Below are positions 43,444 through 52,357 of a stretch of DNA of 64,000 nucleotides, piece after piece (position 1 is the stretch's first letter; each line of letters starts with the position of its first letter). This DNA is from Tunturiibacter gelidiferens (GTDB lineage: Bacteria; Acidobacteriota; Terriglobia; Terriglobales; Acidobacteriaceae), in the NCBI RefSeq assembly GCF_013410115.1, contig NZ_JACCCV010000001.1, positions 868,001-932,000 of the forward strand, given 5' to 3'. The translations under genes and the position numbers were made by a program. The notes under the pieces are model-generated. The model saw only the letters and a program-made list of their open reading frames with translations. It was not told the origin of the DNA and did not search any database.

Positions 43444-43974
43444 ATGTGGAAACCGAATCAGACTGGAAGCAACACTCCCTCGACTCCTGAACCGGTGCGT
43501 CCGTCGACTCCAGCGACGAACTTCGAGGCGAGCCCCACCCGTCCCGCGACCGTTGGCGCTGGCAACGCATCAGCCGCCGTACCAACCGGCGAGCAGGCCA
43601 CCATCGGCAAGTCCCTGATCGTCAAGGGTGAGCTGACAGGTTCTGAGTCACTGTACATCGATGGCAAAGTCGAAGGCGCAATCAACCTCCCCGGCAACCG
43701 CGTCACAGTAGGCCGCAACGGACAGGTCGCAGCGAACATCGTGGCACGCGAGATCGTTGTGCTCGGTAAGGTCCGAGGCAACTGCCAGGCTAGCGACCGC
43801 GTTGATATTCGCAGCGAAGGCTCGCTCACCGGTGATGTAATCGCAGCGCGTATCTCGATTGAAGATGGCGCGTTCTTCAAGGGCGGCATCGACATTCGCA
43901 AGCCCGGCGGAACCGACCTGAAGGGTGGCACCGCTACCCCAGCTTCCACCGAGCCTGTCGCCGTCGAGGCATAA
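43444..43974 (+). CDS. Bactofilin-family polymer-forming protein
   Basis: A 176-residue protein. A flexible, Pro/Thr-rich N-terminus (~50 residues) is followed by the bactofilin beta-helix: IGKSLIVKGELTGSESLYIDGKVEGAINLP, VTVGRNGQVAANIVAREIVVLGKVRGNCQASDRVDIRSEGSLTGDV. Repeating V/I-x-G-x turns fit the core. Bactofilins polymerise without nucleotides and shape cells or anchor other proteins. ATG 43444 follows AAAGGA. A terminator hairpin follows the gene. Confidence 0.93.
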   Translation: MWKPNQTGSNTPSTPEPVRPSTPATNFEASPTRPATVGAGNASAAVPTGEQATIGKSLIVKGELTGSESLYIDGKVEGAINLPGNRVTVGRNGQVAANIVAREIVVLGKVRGNCQASDRVDIRSEGSLTGDVIAARISIEDGAFFKGGIDIRKPGGTDLKGGTATPASTEPVAVEA

Positions 43975-44007
43975 CGCTTCGTAACGTCGTTTCTAATCGA
44001 GTCGAGC

Positions 44008-44043
44008 GGTCCCTGCTAATCCCAGGGATCGTTTTGCTTTTTA
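44008..44043 (+). terminator. Rho-independent terminator after bactofilin gene
   Basis: GGTCCCTG pairs with CAGGGATC around a seven-base loop (one G-U pair), followed by GTTTTGCTTTTT. It lies about 35 bp after the bactofilin stop and just before the convergent DUF2752 gene's end. Confidence 0.8.
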
Positions 44044-44454
44044 TTGGAACAGCCGAAGCGGAAGATTGCGAAGAACTGTAAATATCGAAGCCACAGCGAG
44101 CACGACATAGACGGGCGCACCGGGCATTCGCGGCCAGCCATCATCTTCGCGTCGAACAAATCGCCAGTACCAGCCAAAACCATAAGCTGCCGCGAGAGGA
44201 AGCAAGAGCGTAATCAGTGCGTTCAAGTGTATCGCCTCGTTAAGCCGCCCTTGGAGCAGCGCGGCAACCGCGCGTGTAGCTCCGCACCCAGGACACTGCA
44301 GATGAAAAGCTTCATAGATGGGGCACCGTGGATAGAAGCTGTACTGTGCAGGGGGAAAGCGCCGCAGAACTCCAGCCACCACCCCGACGATCGCCAACGG
44401 TACAACCGTTCGTACGATTGCTGCGACACGACTACCTCGAGTCAGCACGATCAC
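44041..44454 (-). CDS. DUF2752 membrane protein
   Basis: A 137-residue protein with about three membrane segments. CPGCGATRA after FHLQ is the signature of DUF2752, a family of unknown function with a conserved CPxCGxTRA. Its start overlaps the GYF-domain gene's stop by four bases, indicating co-translation with that membrane protein. Confidence 0.9.
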   Translation of the reverse strand: MIVLTRGSRVAAIVRTVVPLAIVGVVAGVLRRFPPAQYSFYPRCPIYEAFHLQCPGCGATRAVAALLQGRLNEAIHLNALITLLLPLAAAYGFGWYWRFVRREDDGWPRMPGAPVYVVLAVASIFTVLRNLPLRLFQ

Positions 44455-45125
44455 CGCGCCACGTTCTGGTAGCGAAGGGTCTGTTTCAGCTGGTTGATCT
44501 CGTTGAGCTTGTATTGAAAATAAATGCCGCCGAAGAAGAAAGTCATGACGGCGCTCAGACGCAGGCCTAGGGGCTCGGCGCTGTTGAAGTGTTGCTCAAG
44601 CGTATCTCGCAGCGTAAAGCGGGCGATGAGGCGAGCGACCCAGGCGGCAATGCCGATGAATCCTCCCACGAAGTTTTGATGGGGCTGTTGGTGATGGCTC
44701 ATCGCGATGACGAGTCCCCAGGACCCACCGAAGTGCAGCACAACCAGCACGGTGGCAATAATGTAAAACATCAGGGCTTTGCTCGCCGGTTGCACTCGGT
44801 TTGCCCACGCGGCTATAACCAGGTTCCAGACCACCACGAAGAGCCCACAAGTAAGAAAACCGAGCAGCAGTTCAAGCACCCAGTTCAAGTTAGGCGGGTC
44901 AGGATAGGTGCTGCCTGACTGCGAATACACAGCAGGAGCAGCGTAGACCGGTGTCGCCGGGACGCCCGCTGAGCCGATAATTTGGGCGACCGGAACCCAA
45001 TCGGGCATCGTGTCGCTCTTGGCCATGTCCGTCAGCAGAACGTTTCCCGAGCCGACATAGCGCTGAAGGTCTTCGAGGGTATACGGTCCATACATCTGCC
45101 CGTTGCGCGAAACCTGATAGGTCAT
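44451..45125 (-). CDS. GYF_2-domain membrane protein
   Basis: A 224-residue protein. Residues 1-55 are a GYF_2 (DUF4339) domain: YQVSRNGQMYGPYTLEDLQRYV, LTDMAKSDTMPDWVPV. A Pro/Ala-rich linker leads to three or four membrane segments (LELLLGFLTCGLFVVVWNLV onward) and a cytoplasmic tail. GYF_2 domains are thought to mediate protein contacts. First gene of a two-gene operon with the DUF2752 gene. Confidence 0.85.
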   Translation of the reverse strand: MTYQVSRNGQMYGPYTLEDLQRYVGSGNVLLTDMAKSDTMPDWVPVAQIIGSAGVPATPVYAAPAVYSQSGSTYPDPPNLNWVLELLLGFLTCGLFVVVWNLVIAAWANRVQPASKALMFYIIATVLVVLHFGGSWGLVIAMSHHQQPHQNFVGGFIGIAAWVARLIARFTLRDTLEQHFNSAEPLGLRLSAVMTFFFGGIYFQYKLNEINQLKQTLRYQNVAR

Positions 45126-45271
45126 GCAAATCTCCTAAGTAGTCGAGGACTGCAACGCATCTGCAGAATCGATGAAATCATGGAGAAGCGGTTCCACACA
45201 ATCAGATTCGGAGACCTACCCCGATAACGCCGATTCTGTTCCTTCGGATTAGGATGTGAGAGTCTTGCACT

Positions 45272-46240
45272 GTGCATCGAGCAACTTTAGTCATCAACGC
45301 ATCGGCCGGGCGAAGCAAAGACTTGCGAACTCTGGTCCATGCTATGGTCCAGACTCTTGAACAAGCTGGCATCCAGGCGAATGCGATCCTGACTACATCA
45401 GCCGGCGAGGCGCATTCAATTGCCGCTGATGCTGCGGCCATGGGATGCGATGCGGTCTTCGCCTGTGGTGGCGACGGCACGGTGCATGAGGTTCTGCAGG
45501 GCCTTGTGGGCACAAAAGCCGCGCTTGGGGTCGTACCGCTCGGGACGGCAAACGCCTTTGCGCGCAATCTCGGGTTGTCGCTCGATCCCGTGAAAGCTCT
45601 TCAACAGCAGCTAAGCTTTGAGTCGCGCGCGATCTCGGTCGGCGAGGCACGCTACGCTGCCGAAGGATCCGAAGTGACCAGACATTTCATCGTCATGGCC
45701 GGAGCTGGTCCGGATGGTGCGCTCGTGTATCGGCTCCTCGCAGGGAAGAGATCGAAGCTCGGTCGAAGCGTCTACTACGCCCATTCGCTGAGACTCTTCC
45801 TGACGCGAAGCTTTCCCGCGTTTCGAGTGGACTATCGAAGGAGCGACTCCGGCGAGTGGGTGGAGCGACGCGGCGTCGGGATTATCTGCTCTCGCGTTGC
45901 AAATCTTGGCGGCATATTCAGTCGTCTCGCAACAGGTAGTTCCGCGAACGAGAGCGATCTTCTACTCTCCATCGTGAAACCACCGGCGACGATCGGTCTA
46001 CCGGCGTGGTTCGCGTTTAGTCACGTTAGACTCAGCACCCAGAATCCGTGGCTGGAACAGGCTCGAGTCTCCGAGTTCCGCTGCACGCCGCTTGAGCCGA
46101 ATCATCGCATTCATGCAGAACTCGACGGGGAGTGGATCGGTCACCTCCCGATCTCCGTTCGCCTCTTACCGCAAGCGATTTCTCTGTTGATGCCGAAGAA
46201 CAATGCAGCAAAGGTCAGGAACAAGCGTTTTGCCAACTAA
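45272..46240 (+). CDS. Diacylglycerol-kinase / YegS-like lipid kinase
   Basis: A 322-residue lipid-kinase family protein. The DAGK catalytic domain begins LVINASAGRSKDLRTLVHAM; GGDGTVHEVLQG is the nucleotide-binding motif, and LGVVPLGTANAFARNLGLS follows. Members phosphorylate diacylglycerol, phosphatidylglycerol or related lipids. It starts at GTG 45272 and ends 12 bp from the convergent kdpE stop. Confidence 0.9.
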   Translation: MHRATLVINASAGRSKDLRTLVHAMVQTLEQAGIQANAILTTSAGEAHSIAADAAAMGCDAVFACGGDGTVHEVLQGLVGTKAALGVVPLGTANAFARNLGLSLDPVKALQQQLSFESRAISVGEARYAAEGSEVTRHFIVMAGAGPDGALVYRLLAGKRSKLGRSVYYAHSLRLFLTRSFPAFRVDYRRSDSGEWVERRGVGIICSRVANLGGIFSRLATGSSANESDLLLSIVKPPATIGLPAWFAFSHVRLSTQNPWLEQARVSEFRCTPLEPNHRIHAELDGEWIGHLPISVRLLPQAISLLMPKNNAAKVRNKRFAN

Positions 46241-46252
46241 GAGGGACCAAGA

Positions 46253-46972
46253 TCAGAACTCATCGTCGCCGGTAGGGCGAAAACGATAGCCGATCCAAGG
46301 CTCGGTGACGATATACGCGGGCTCTTCTGTGAGCTCGATCTTCTTTCGCAACTGGCCAATGTTGACGCGCAGATACTCCGGCTGATCGGCGTTCGTTCCC
46401 CAAACCGCGTGAAGCAACGCTCGATGCGTCAGGACCTGTCCGGGGTGCTGCGCCAGGCACACGAGAAGGTCGAACTGCTTCGGTGTCAGGTGCGTGTCTT
46501 GCCCGCGAACTGCTACTCGGTGCTGCGGAATATCGATATAAAAATCGCCTGCTGAGATGACCTGCGGGGCGTCGGACTCGGTAGCCGAACTGCGGCGGAG
46601 TTGCGCGCGGACGCGAGCCTGCAGCTCCTGAATGCTGAATGGTTTCGTCACGTAGTCGTCCGCGCCGGCGTCCAGCGCTTCGATCTTCATGGCCTCTTGA
46701 TTGCGGACCGAAAGAACAATGATCGGAACCTTGGATACAGCTCGAATCTCGCGGCAAAGCTCAATCCCGTTCATCTCAGGCATGGAGACGTCTGTAACGA
46801 CGAGATCTGGCTTCCACGTATGCACAGCCTCCATTCCCTCAACGCCGTTCGCAGCGATGCGCAACGAATAGCCTTGCGTCGAAAGCGCCGTGCGAAGTAC
46901 GCGAGTGATCTGCGCCTCGTCATCCACGATAAGAATCTTTGCATGTTGCTGGCCTTCCAGGTTTTGTTTCAT
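46253..46972 (-). CDS. kdpE: Response regulator, KdpE-type (OmpR family)
   Basis: A 239-residue regulator. The receiver holds LIVDDEAQ, phospho-acceptor Asp61 in VVTDVSMPEMNG, and ADDYVTKPF. The winged-helix domain ends with LRKKIELTEEPAYIVTEPWIGYRF, closely like KdpE. Its ATG overlaps the stop of the KdpD N-terminal gene by four bases. It should control kdpFABC, but no such operon is in the window. Confidence 0.92.
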   Translation of the reverse strand: MKQNLEGQQHAKILIVDDEAQITRVLRTALSTQGYSLRIAANGVEGMEAVHTWKPDLVVTDVSMPEMNGIELCREIRAVSKVPIIVLSVRNQEAMKIEALDAGADDYVTKPFSIQELQARVRAQLRRSSATESDAPQVISAGDFYIDIPQHRVAVRGQDTHLTPKQFDLLVCLAQHPGQVLTHRALLHAVWGTNADQPEYLRVNIGQLRKKIELTEEPAYIVTEPWIGYRFRPTGDDEF

Positions 46973-48123
46973 TCGCGCTCCGGATGTTGCGTGACGATGT
47001 GGACATCCACATTCGGCGACTCTTTGAGAAAGTGCTGAATCGCCCAGTAGTAAAGGTATTTGCGAAGGCCGTGGACGGCAGTACGGCCGAAGACGATATG
47101 AGTGATGCGCTTTTCGCGAACAAAACTGGCCGCAGCGTGGGCGATGCTCTTTCCCTTAACGGAGAACACCTGCGCATCCATATTGCGTGCGAACTGGATG
47201 TTAGCCGCTAGCGTAGCTTTTTCTTCTTCCAGCAGGTCTTCATCATCGTCGACATGCAGAACAAACAGTTCGCCTCCTACGCCTTCCGCAACGCGTGCGC
47301 CGCGTGCGATCAACATCTGCGAGGAACTGTTGGAACTGATGCAGACAGCCACGCGTTCGCGCACCGCCCAATGCGCCTCGATGCGTTTCGCGTCCATATA
47401 GGCCGTCAATGTGCGATCGACCGCCTTCGTGACATGTTGCAGCGCCAGTTCACGGAGCGCGATCAGGTTTCCGCGACGGAAGAAGTTTGCCAGGGCTTTT
47501 TCAGCACGAGCCGTTCCATAGACATCTCCGCGACGCATCCGTGTCTGCAGAGCTTCGGGCGTCAGATCGGCCATCACGATCTCGTCCGCGCGTTGCACTA
47601 GCCAATCCGGGACGGTCTCGCGGATGATCACGCCGGTCACACTCTGGACGGTTGGCGCGACACTCTCGATGTGCTGCACGTTCATCGTGGCCAGGACGTC
47701 GATGTTGGCGGCCAGAACGTCGAGCACATCTTCATATCGCTTGCGATGTTTGGTGCCCTCGATATTGCTGTGCGCCAGTTCGTCGATCAGAACGATCTGG
47801 GGCCGACGCGTAAGGATGCCATCGAGGTCCATCTCCTCGAAGACCACGCCTTTATACTCAATCCTTCTACGCGGAACCTGCTCCAGTTGCTCGGCCAACT
47901 CGGCAGTACGGGGTCTGCCGTGCGTCTCGACCACCCCGATGACAATATCCTCCCCACGCTGATGCCGGCGGATCGCCTCGCTCAACATGTTGTATGTCTT
48001 GCCGACGCCGGGCGCATAGCCGAGGAAGAGTTTGAAGGTCCCGCGCATCTTCTCCGGTGCGACCTTCTCCAGCCATTCCTCCGGGCTCTTCAACGCCGGA
48101 TTCGAGTTATCGCGAGTGCCCAT
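46969..48123 (-). CDS. KdpD N-terminal sensory protein (no kinase domain)
   Basis: A 384-residue protein equivalent to the N-terminal half of KdpD. Walker A is YAPGVGKTYNML and Walker B IVLIDELAHSN, followed by a USP-like domain (~250-375) with VAVCISSNSSSQ and ITHIVFGRTA. Full KdpD is about 890 residues and adds a membrane/DUF4118, GAF and kinase part. Here that part is a separate gene on the opposite strand, starting 17 bp away. It forms an operon with kdpE. Confidence 0.93.
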   Translation of the reverse strand: MGTRDNSNPALKSPEEWLEKVAPEKMRGTFKLFLGYAPGVGKTYNMLSEAIRRHQRGEDIVIGVVETHGRPRTAELAEQLEQVPRRRIEYKGVVFEEMDLDGILTRRPQIVLIDELAHSNIEGTKHRKRYEDVLDVLAANIDVLATMNVQHIESVAPTVQSVTGVIIRETVPDWLVQRADEIVMADLTPEALQTRMRRGDVYGTARAEKALANFFRRGNLIALRELALQHVTKAVDRTLTAYMDAKRIEAHWAVRERVAVCISSNSSSQMLIARGARVAEGVGGELFVLHVDDDEDLLEEEKATLAANIQFARNMDAQVFSVKGKSIAHAAASFVREKRITHIVFGRTAVHGLRKYLYYWAIQHFLKESPNVDVHIVTQHPERE

Positions 48124-48140
48124 AAGGATAAGATAATGGA

Positions 48141-49592
48141 GTGCAGCGAAAGCTTATACGCAGTATCGTCCGCTACAGTATCTCCACAGCGAGCGCAGCT
48201 GTCATTGTAGCCGTCTACTTTCTTCGGCTGCATGTCAACGAAACCACAGTAGCCCTGACATTCCTGATAGGCATCCTTCTCGTAGCCGCGAACTGGGGTC
48301 TACGCCACTCGATCTACCTGTCTATTCTCTCAGCGGCTGCATTCAACTTCTTCTTCCTTCCGCCGGTCCTCACCTTCACCGTTGGGGACGGTCGCAACTG
48401 GGTCGCCCTGTTCGCATTTCTAGTGACCGGCATCGTCGCCAGCCAGCTTGCGGAACGGGCGCGACGCGAAGCAAAGATATCGCGCCGCCGCCAGCGCGAG
48501 GCGGAACGGTTATACGAGTTCAGCCAGCAAATGCTGGTGACCGGCAACGTGATCGATCTCCTCAATGTCCTGCCGCAGATGATCGCCGTGACCTTCAACC
48601 TTACGGGAGCCGCCGTTTACCTCCGCGAAAAAGATCGCATCTACCGCTCCAGTCCTGATTACATGGACGTAACCGCCTCCGAACTGCGTGATGCAGCGTT
48701 CACCCGCGACCATCGTTATGACGAAGCGCGCGCCGTCACCCTCGTTCCAATCCTCCTCGGAACGCGTCCCATCGGCGCAGTTGGAATCACGGGCAATAGG
48801 ACCTCGCCCGAGGCGCTCGACGCAGTCTGTGGCCTGGCAGCTATCGCCATCGAACGCGCCGGTGCCGTCGAGACCCTCACGCGCGTCCAGGCCTCACGCG
48901 AAAGCGAGCGCCTGCGCAACGCGTTATTGGATTCTGTCGCGCACGAACTCCGAACGCCCCTGACCTCGATCACAGCCGCCGTCACCACCTTGCGCAGCGA
49001 GCCCTCCCTCGATGCAGAGCAAAGCGGAGAGATGTTGCAGGTTATAGAGGAGGAGGCCGCCCGTTTGGACCGACTCGTCGGTCAGGCGATGGAGATGGCG
49101 GAGCTGGATGCAAACGACATCAAGCTCGACCTGCGCATGCACTCCATGCGAGAGGCGGTTGATCTTGCGCTCGAGGCCGTACAGGGACCGCTCAAAAACC
49201 ATCCCCTCGAGCTCCGCCTCCCCGACACCCTTCCTCCCGTGCAGATGGACCTCGAGCGCATCGCCAAAGTACTGCAGCATCTGTTGGAGAACGCCGCTAA
49301 ATACTCCGCAGAGGGAAGCCCCATCTTCGTCAGCGCCGAAGTCTCCCGAGGCCAGCTCGTCACCAGCGTCGCCGATCGTGGCGCAGGAGTTGACGATCTC
49401 GAGAAGATGATGATCTTCGACAAATTTTACCGCGGCCAGGGCCAAAGATATCGCGTGCAGGGAACAGGCATGGGACTCGCCATCGCGAAGGCGATCGTCG
49501 AAGCCCACGGCGGCTCCATCGACGTCACCAGCCAGCCGTCACAGGGTTCCGTCTTCTCCTTCTACCTGCCCCTGAATCTCTCCGGCCGCTAA
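48141..49592 (+). CDS. Sensor histidine kinase, KdpD C-terminal half (DUF4118-GAF-kinase)
   Basis: A 483-residue kinase. Four membrane segments of the DUF4118 type occupy ~12-102 (FFLPPVLTFTVGD is a KdpD-like loop). A GAF-like region follows (~130-245), then HisKA with His268 in LLDSVAHELRTPLTSI, and HATPase_c with LLENAAKYSA, VADRGAGVDD and GTGMGLAIAKAIVEAHGGS. It starts at GTG 48141, divergent from the KdpD N-terminal gene. Together the two equal one KdpD. Signals and partner KdpE are inferred from family knowledge. Confidence 0.92.
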   Translation: MQRKLIRSIVRYSISTASAAVIVAVYFLRLHVNETTVALTFLIGILLVAANWGLRHSIYLSILSAAAFNFFFLPPVLTFTVGDGRNWVALFAFLVTGIVASQLAERARREAKISRRRQREAERLYEFSQQMLVTGNVIDLLNVLPQMIAVTFNLTGAAVYLREKDRIYRSSPDYMDVTASELRDAAFTRDHRYDEARAVTLVPILLGTRPIGAVGITGNRTSPEALDAVCGLAAIAIERAGAVETLTRVQASRESERLRNALLDSVAHELRTPLTSITAAVTTLRSEPSLDAEQSGEMLQVIEEEAARLDRLVGQAMEMAELDANDIKLDLRMHSMREAVDLALEAVQGPLKNHPLELRLPDTLPPVQMDLERIAKVLQHLLENAAKYSAEGSPIFVSAEVSRGQLVTSVADRGAGVDDLEKMMIFDKFYRGQGQRYRVQGTGMGLAIAKAIVEAHGGSIDVTSQPSQGSVFSFYLPLNLSGR

Positions 49593-49612
49593 AACTTCCT
49601 GTAGTCGTGAAA

Positions 49613-51067
49613 CTAGAGCTTCGGCAACTGAGTCACGTTCCAACCACCACCCAGCGCCTTGATCAAAAGCACGCTCGCATCCATCTGTCTGCGCATAATG
49701 TCGATGTCGTTCCGCTCGTTATTCAACTCGGTCGTCTGAGCGGTCACAACCTGAAGATAGGTATCGAGCCCGCCCACATATCGATTGTTGAATATCTGCG
49801 CAGCAGACTGTGCCGCCATCGTAGCCTGACGCTGATGCCCCGCCTCCTGATCGAGAACCCGCAGAGCAACCAGATTGTCTTCGACCTGTTGAAACGCCGT
49901 CAAAGTAGTCTGTCGGTAGTTCGCAACGGTCTCATCGTAGCTGGCATTGGCCTGTTCGGACACAGAGGCTCGACGTCCCGCGTCGAATACCGTCTGCGAG
50001 AGTGTAGGTCCCAGCGACCACAATAGACTCGCCGGATCGAAGAGGTTCGCAAACGAGGTTCCCTCCACACCAACCGTTCCGCTCAACGAAATTGTCGGAT
50101 AGAACGCAGCCCGCGCAATGCCGATGCGATCGTTCGCCTCAGCGACGCGGCGTTCCGCCGAAGCAATATCCGGGCGTCGCTCCAGCAGCTCCGAAGGTAG
50201 TCCAGTCGGGATCATCGGAGGTCGCGCATCTAGAGGAGCGCTCGGCAACGCGAACGAAGCCGGGGGCTCCCCAAGAAGAATCGCAATCGCATGCTCGAAC
50301 TGGGCTCGTTGCAGAGTAATGTCACGAGCCAGTACCTTCGCTGCCTCCAGCTGAGTCTGCGCCTGATCGACGTCCGACTTCGGAGCGACGCCTCCTTCAA
50401 AGCGGTTCTTCGTGATCCGGTAGGCCTCTTCGAAGTCCTTCACGGTATCGTTCAACAGCTTCTCCTGGGCATCGGCGCTACGAGCTTCGAAGTAGTCGAT
50501 GGCAAGCTCGGCCTGCAGGCTCAATAGCACCGTCTGTCTATCTCCCGCGCTCGCCTGCGCCTCCTCCCGCGCAGCACTTACTGTGCGACGAACGCGCCCC
50601 CACACATCAATCTCATAGCTTAAGTCCACCGGTAGTTGAATCACGCCGACGCCGTTTCCTTGCGCGTTGTTCACATTGAAGTACGGCTGGTTTGACGACT
50701 CACGTGAGCCTCCGGCGGACGGTGCTACCCCAACGGTCGGATACAGAGATGCGTGGTTGAAGCGGATCAAGGCCCGTGCTTCGCGGAAACGAGCATCCGC
50801 CGCCTTGAGATTCTGGTTATTCTCCGCCACCTGCGGCTCCAGAACATTTAACTGCGTATCGCCAAAGATCGTCCACCACTCTCCGCGCAGCGCCGCATCG
50901 GCCGGCTGCGCAACCTGCCAGTTCGAGTTTTCTTTGTAAGCGTCCGGTCCTGCTTCCTTATACCCGGGTGTCATGGGAACCGATGGCTTCACGTACTTCG
51001 GCCCGACCATGCATCCGCTTAGCAGAAACACCGCGGCGCTGGCCAGAGCGCTGGGTCGTAGCGTCAC
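49613..51067 (-). CDS. RND efflux outer-membrane lipoprotein (NodT/OprM family)
   Basis: A 484-residue TolC-like outer-membrane factor. The N-terminal lipobox LLSGC at about residue 19 marks lipidation. Two TolC-type repeats follow (ALRGEWWTIFGDTQLNVLEPQV; RRPDIASAERRVAEANDRIG), and long helices carry the usual Ala/Gln pattern. It is the last gene of the adaptor-permease-channel set and overlaps the adaptor by four bases. Confidence 0.92.
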   Translation of the reverse strand: MTLRPSALASAAVFLLSGCMVGPKYVKPSVPMTPGYKEAGPDAYKENSNWQVAQPADAALRGEWWTIFGDTQLNVLEPQVAENNQNLKAADARFREARALIRFNHASLYPTVGVAPSAGGSRESSNQPYFNVNNAQGNGVGVIQLPVDLSYEIDVWGRVRRTVSAAREEAQASAGDRQTVLLSLQAELAIDYFEARSADAQEKLLNDTVKDFEEAYRITKNRFEGGVAPKSDVDQAQTQLEAAKVLARDITLQRAQFEHAIAILLGEPPASFALPSAPLDARPPMIPTGLPSELLERRPDIASAERRVAEANDRIGIARAAFYPTISLSGTVGVEGTSFANLFDPASLLWSLGPTLSQTVFDAGRRASVSEQANASYDETVANYRQTTLTAFQQVEDNLVALRVLDQEAGHQRQATMAAQSAAQIFNNRYVGGLDTYLQVVTAQTTELNNERNDIDIMRRQMDASVLLIKALGGGWNVTQLPKL

Positions 51068-52329
51068 TGCGCCCCCTCTTTCTTCTGCATCTGTGTTGCG
51101 TTCTCATTCATCTGGCTCTTCACCTGCACCTCCTGGCCGCTCGCCAGCGAGTCGGAAGGATCGAGAATCACGGCATCGTTCGGCGTCAACCCTGAGGCGA
51201 TCTCAACATTCGCGCCCAGGTCTTTGCTGATGGTCACAGGCACCAGCTGCACGCGTCCATCACGAACTACCCCCACCTGCAGGCCCTGCGCCCGGAAGAG
51301 CAGTGTGTTCGACGGAATCATCAAATTCGAACTCCGCTGCGGCACCTTAAAGTGGACAAAAACATAAGCCCCCGGCAGCAGCTCGCCCTTGGGATTGTCG
51401 ACGTCAACCTCGACATTCAGCGTGCGTGTTGCTGAGTCGATCGCGTTCGAGTTGCGCGCAATGGTGCCCTCGAACTCCCGTCCCGGATACTCGTCCAGAG
51501 TCAAAGTCGCCTTACCCCCGGCCTTGATCGAGGTTGAATACGCCTCCGGAACCGAGACGAACACGCGGATCTTTTGAATCGCCGCAAGATGAAACAGCTC
51601 CTTGGGAGTCGTATTCTCGCCGGCCTGAATCAACCCGCCGATATCGATATTGCGCGCTGTCACGATTCCATCGAACGGTGCGTAAATCTTCTCGAACGAT
51701 TGCAACTGTTGCAGTCTGCGCACCGCTGCCGTCGAGGCATCCACCGCCGCTTTCTTTGCCGCGGCATCACTCACCGCGACATCGGTCTCCTGCTTCGAGA
51801 CAGAGTTGGTCGTCAAAAGATTTTGATAGCGTGCCGAGGTCGTATTTGCAAGGTTCAGATTCGCCTCTGCGCTCTTCAGATCGGCCTGCGCCACCTGAAG
51901 CTGCTCATCCAGTTCAGGCGTCTCGATAACCGCCATCAGCTGTCCCTTGCGAACATGCGCGCCAATGTCGAAGTACCAGTTCTTCAGGTAGCCGCTCGTA
52001 CGGGCATAGATCGGAGTGTCAACATACGCCTGCGTGTTTCCCGGCAGCGCCAACCCGGAAGATAGTAGCGAACTGGCAGGATGAATCACTTTGACTGACG
52101 GGATCGATGCAGCTTTTGTATCCGTCTCGAGCGTGCTCTCCGACCGGTGGCGCGCAGCAATTCCGAAGATTACAACCAAAGCCACAATTACCGCGATGAC
52201 CGTAACTCCAATCCACGTCCCTCTCGTCAATCCGGGTTCCGGTGCGTCCGCTGCCGCTGCCGGGCCTTCACCGGAGAGTGTGGTCTCATCCTCATTCATC
52301 CTGGGCTCCGCCTTCGTTCCGCTGGTCAT
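51064..52329 (-). CDS. RND efflux periplasmic adaptor (membrane-fusion protein)
   Basis: A 421-residue adaptor. One N-terminal membrane anchor (IGVTVIAVIVALVVIFGIA, ~39-58), a barrel-sandwich hybrid with YARTSGYLKNWYFDIGAHVRKGQLMAVIETPE, a coiled hairpin (~130-200), and a beta-barrel/MPD C-terminus (NLMIPSNTLLFRAQG). It links the permease to the outer-membrane factor. GAAGGAGA precedes the ATG; it is in the same operon as both partners. Confidence 0.92.
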   Translation of the reverse strand: MTSGTKAEPRMNEDETTLSGEGPAAAADAPEPGLTRGTWIGVTVIAVIVALVVIFGIAARHRSESTLETDTKAASIPSVKVIHPASSLLSSGLALPGNTQAYVDTPIYARTSGYLKNWYFDIGAHVRKGQLMAVIETPELDEQLQVAQADLKSAEANLNLANTTSARYQNLLTTNSVSKQETDVAVSDAAAKKAAVDASTAAVRRLQQLQSFEKIYAPFDGIVTARNIDIGGLIQAGENTTPKELFHLAAIQKIRVFVSVPEAYSTSIKAGGKATLTLDEYPGREFEGTIARNSNAIDSATRTLNVEVDVDNPKGELLPGAYVFVHFKVPQRSSNLMIPSNTLLFRAQGLQVGVVRDGRVQLVPVTISKDLGANVEIASGLTPNDAVILDPSDSLASGQEVQVKSQMNENATQMQKKEGAQ

Positions 52330-52357
52330 GCTTTCTCCTTCGTGCCTGTCAATTCTT

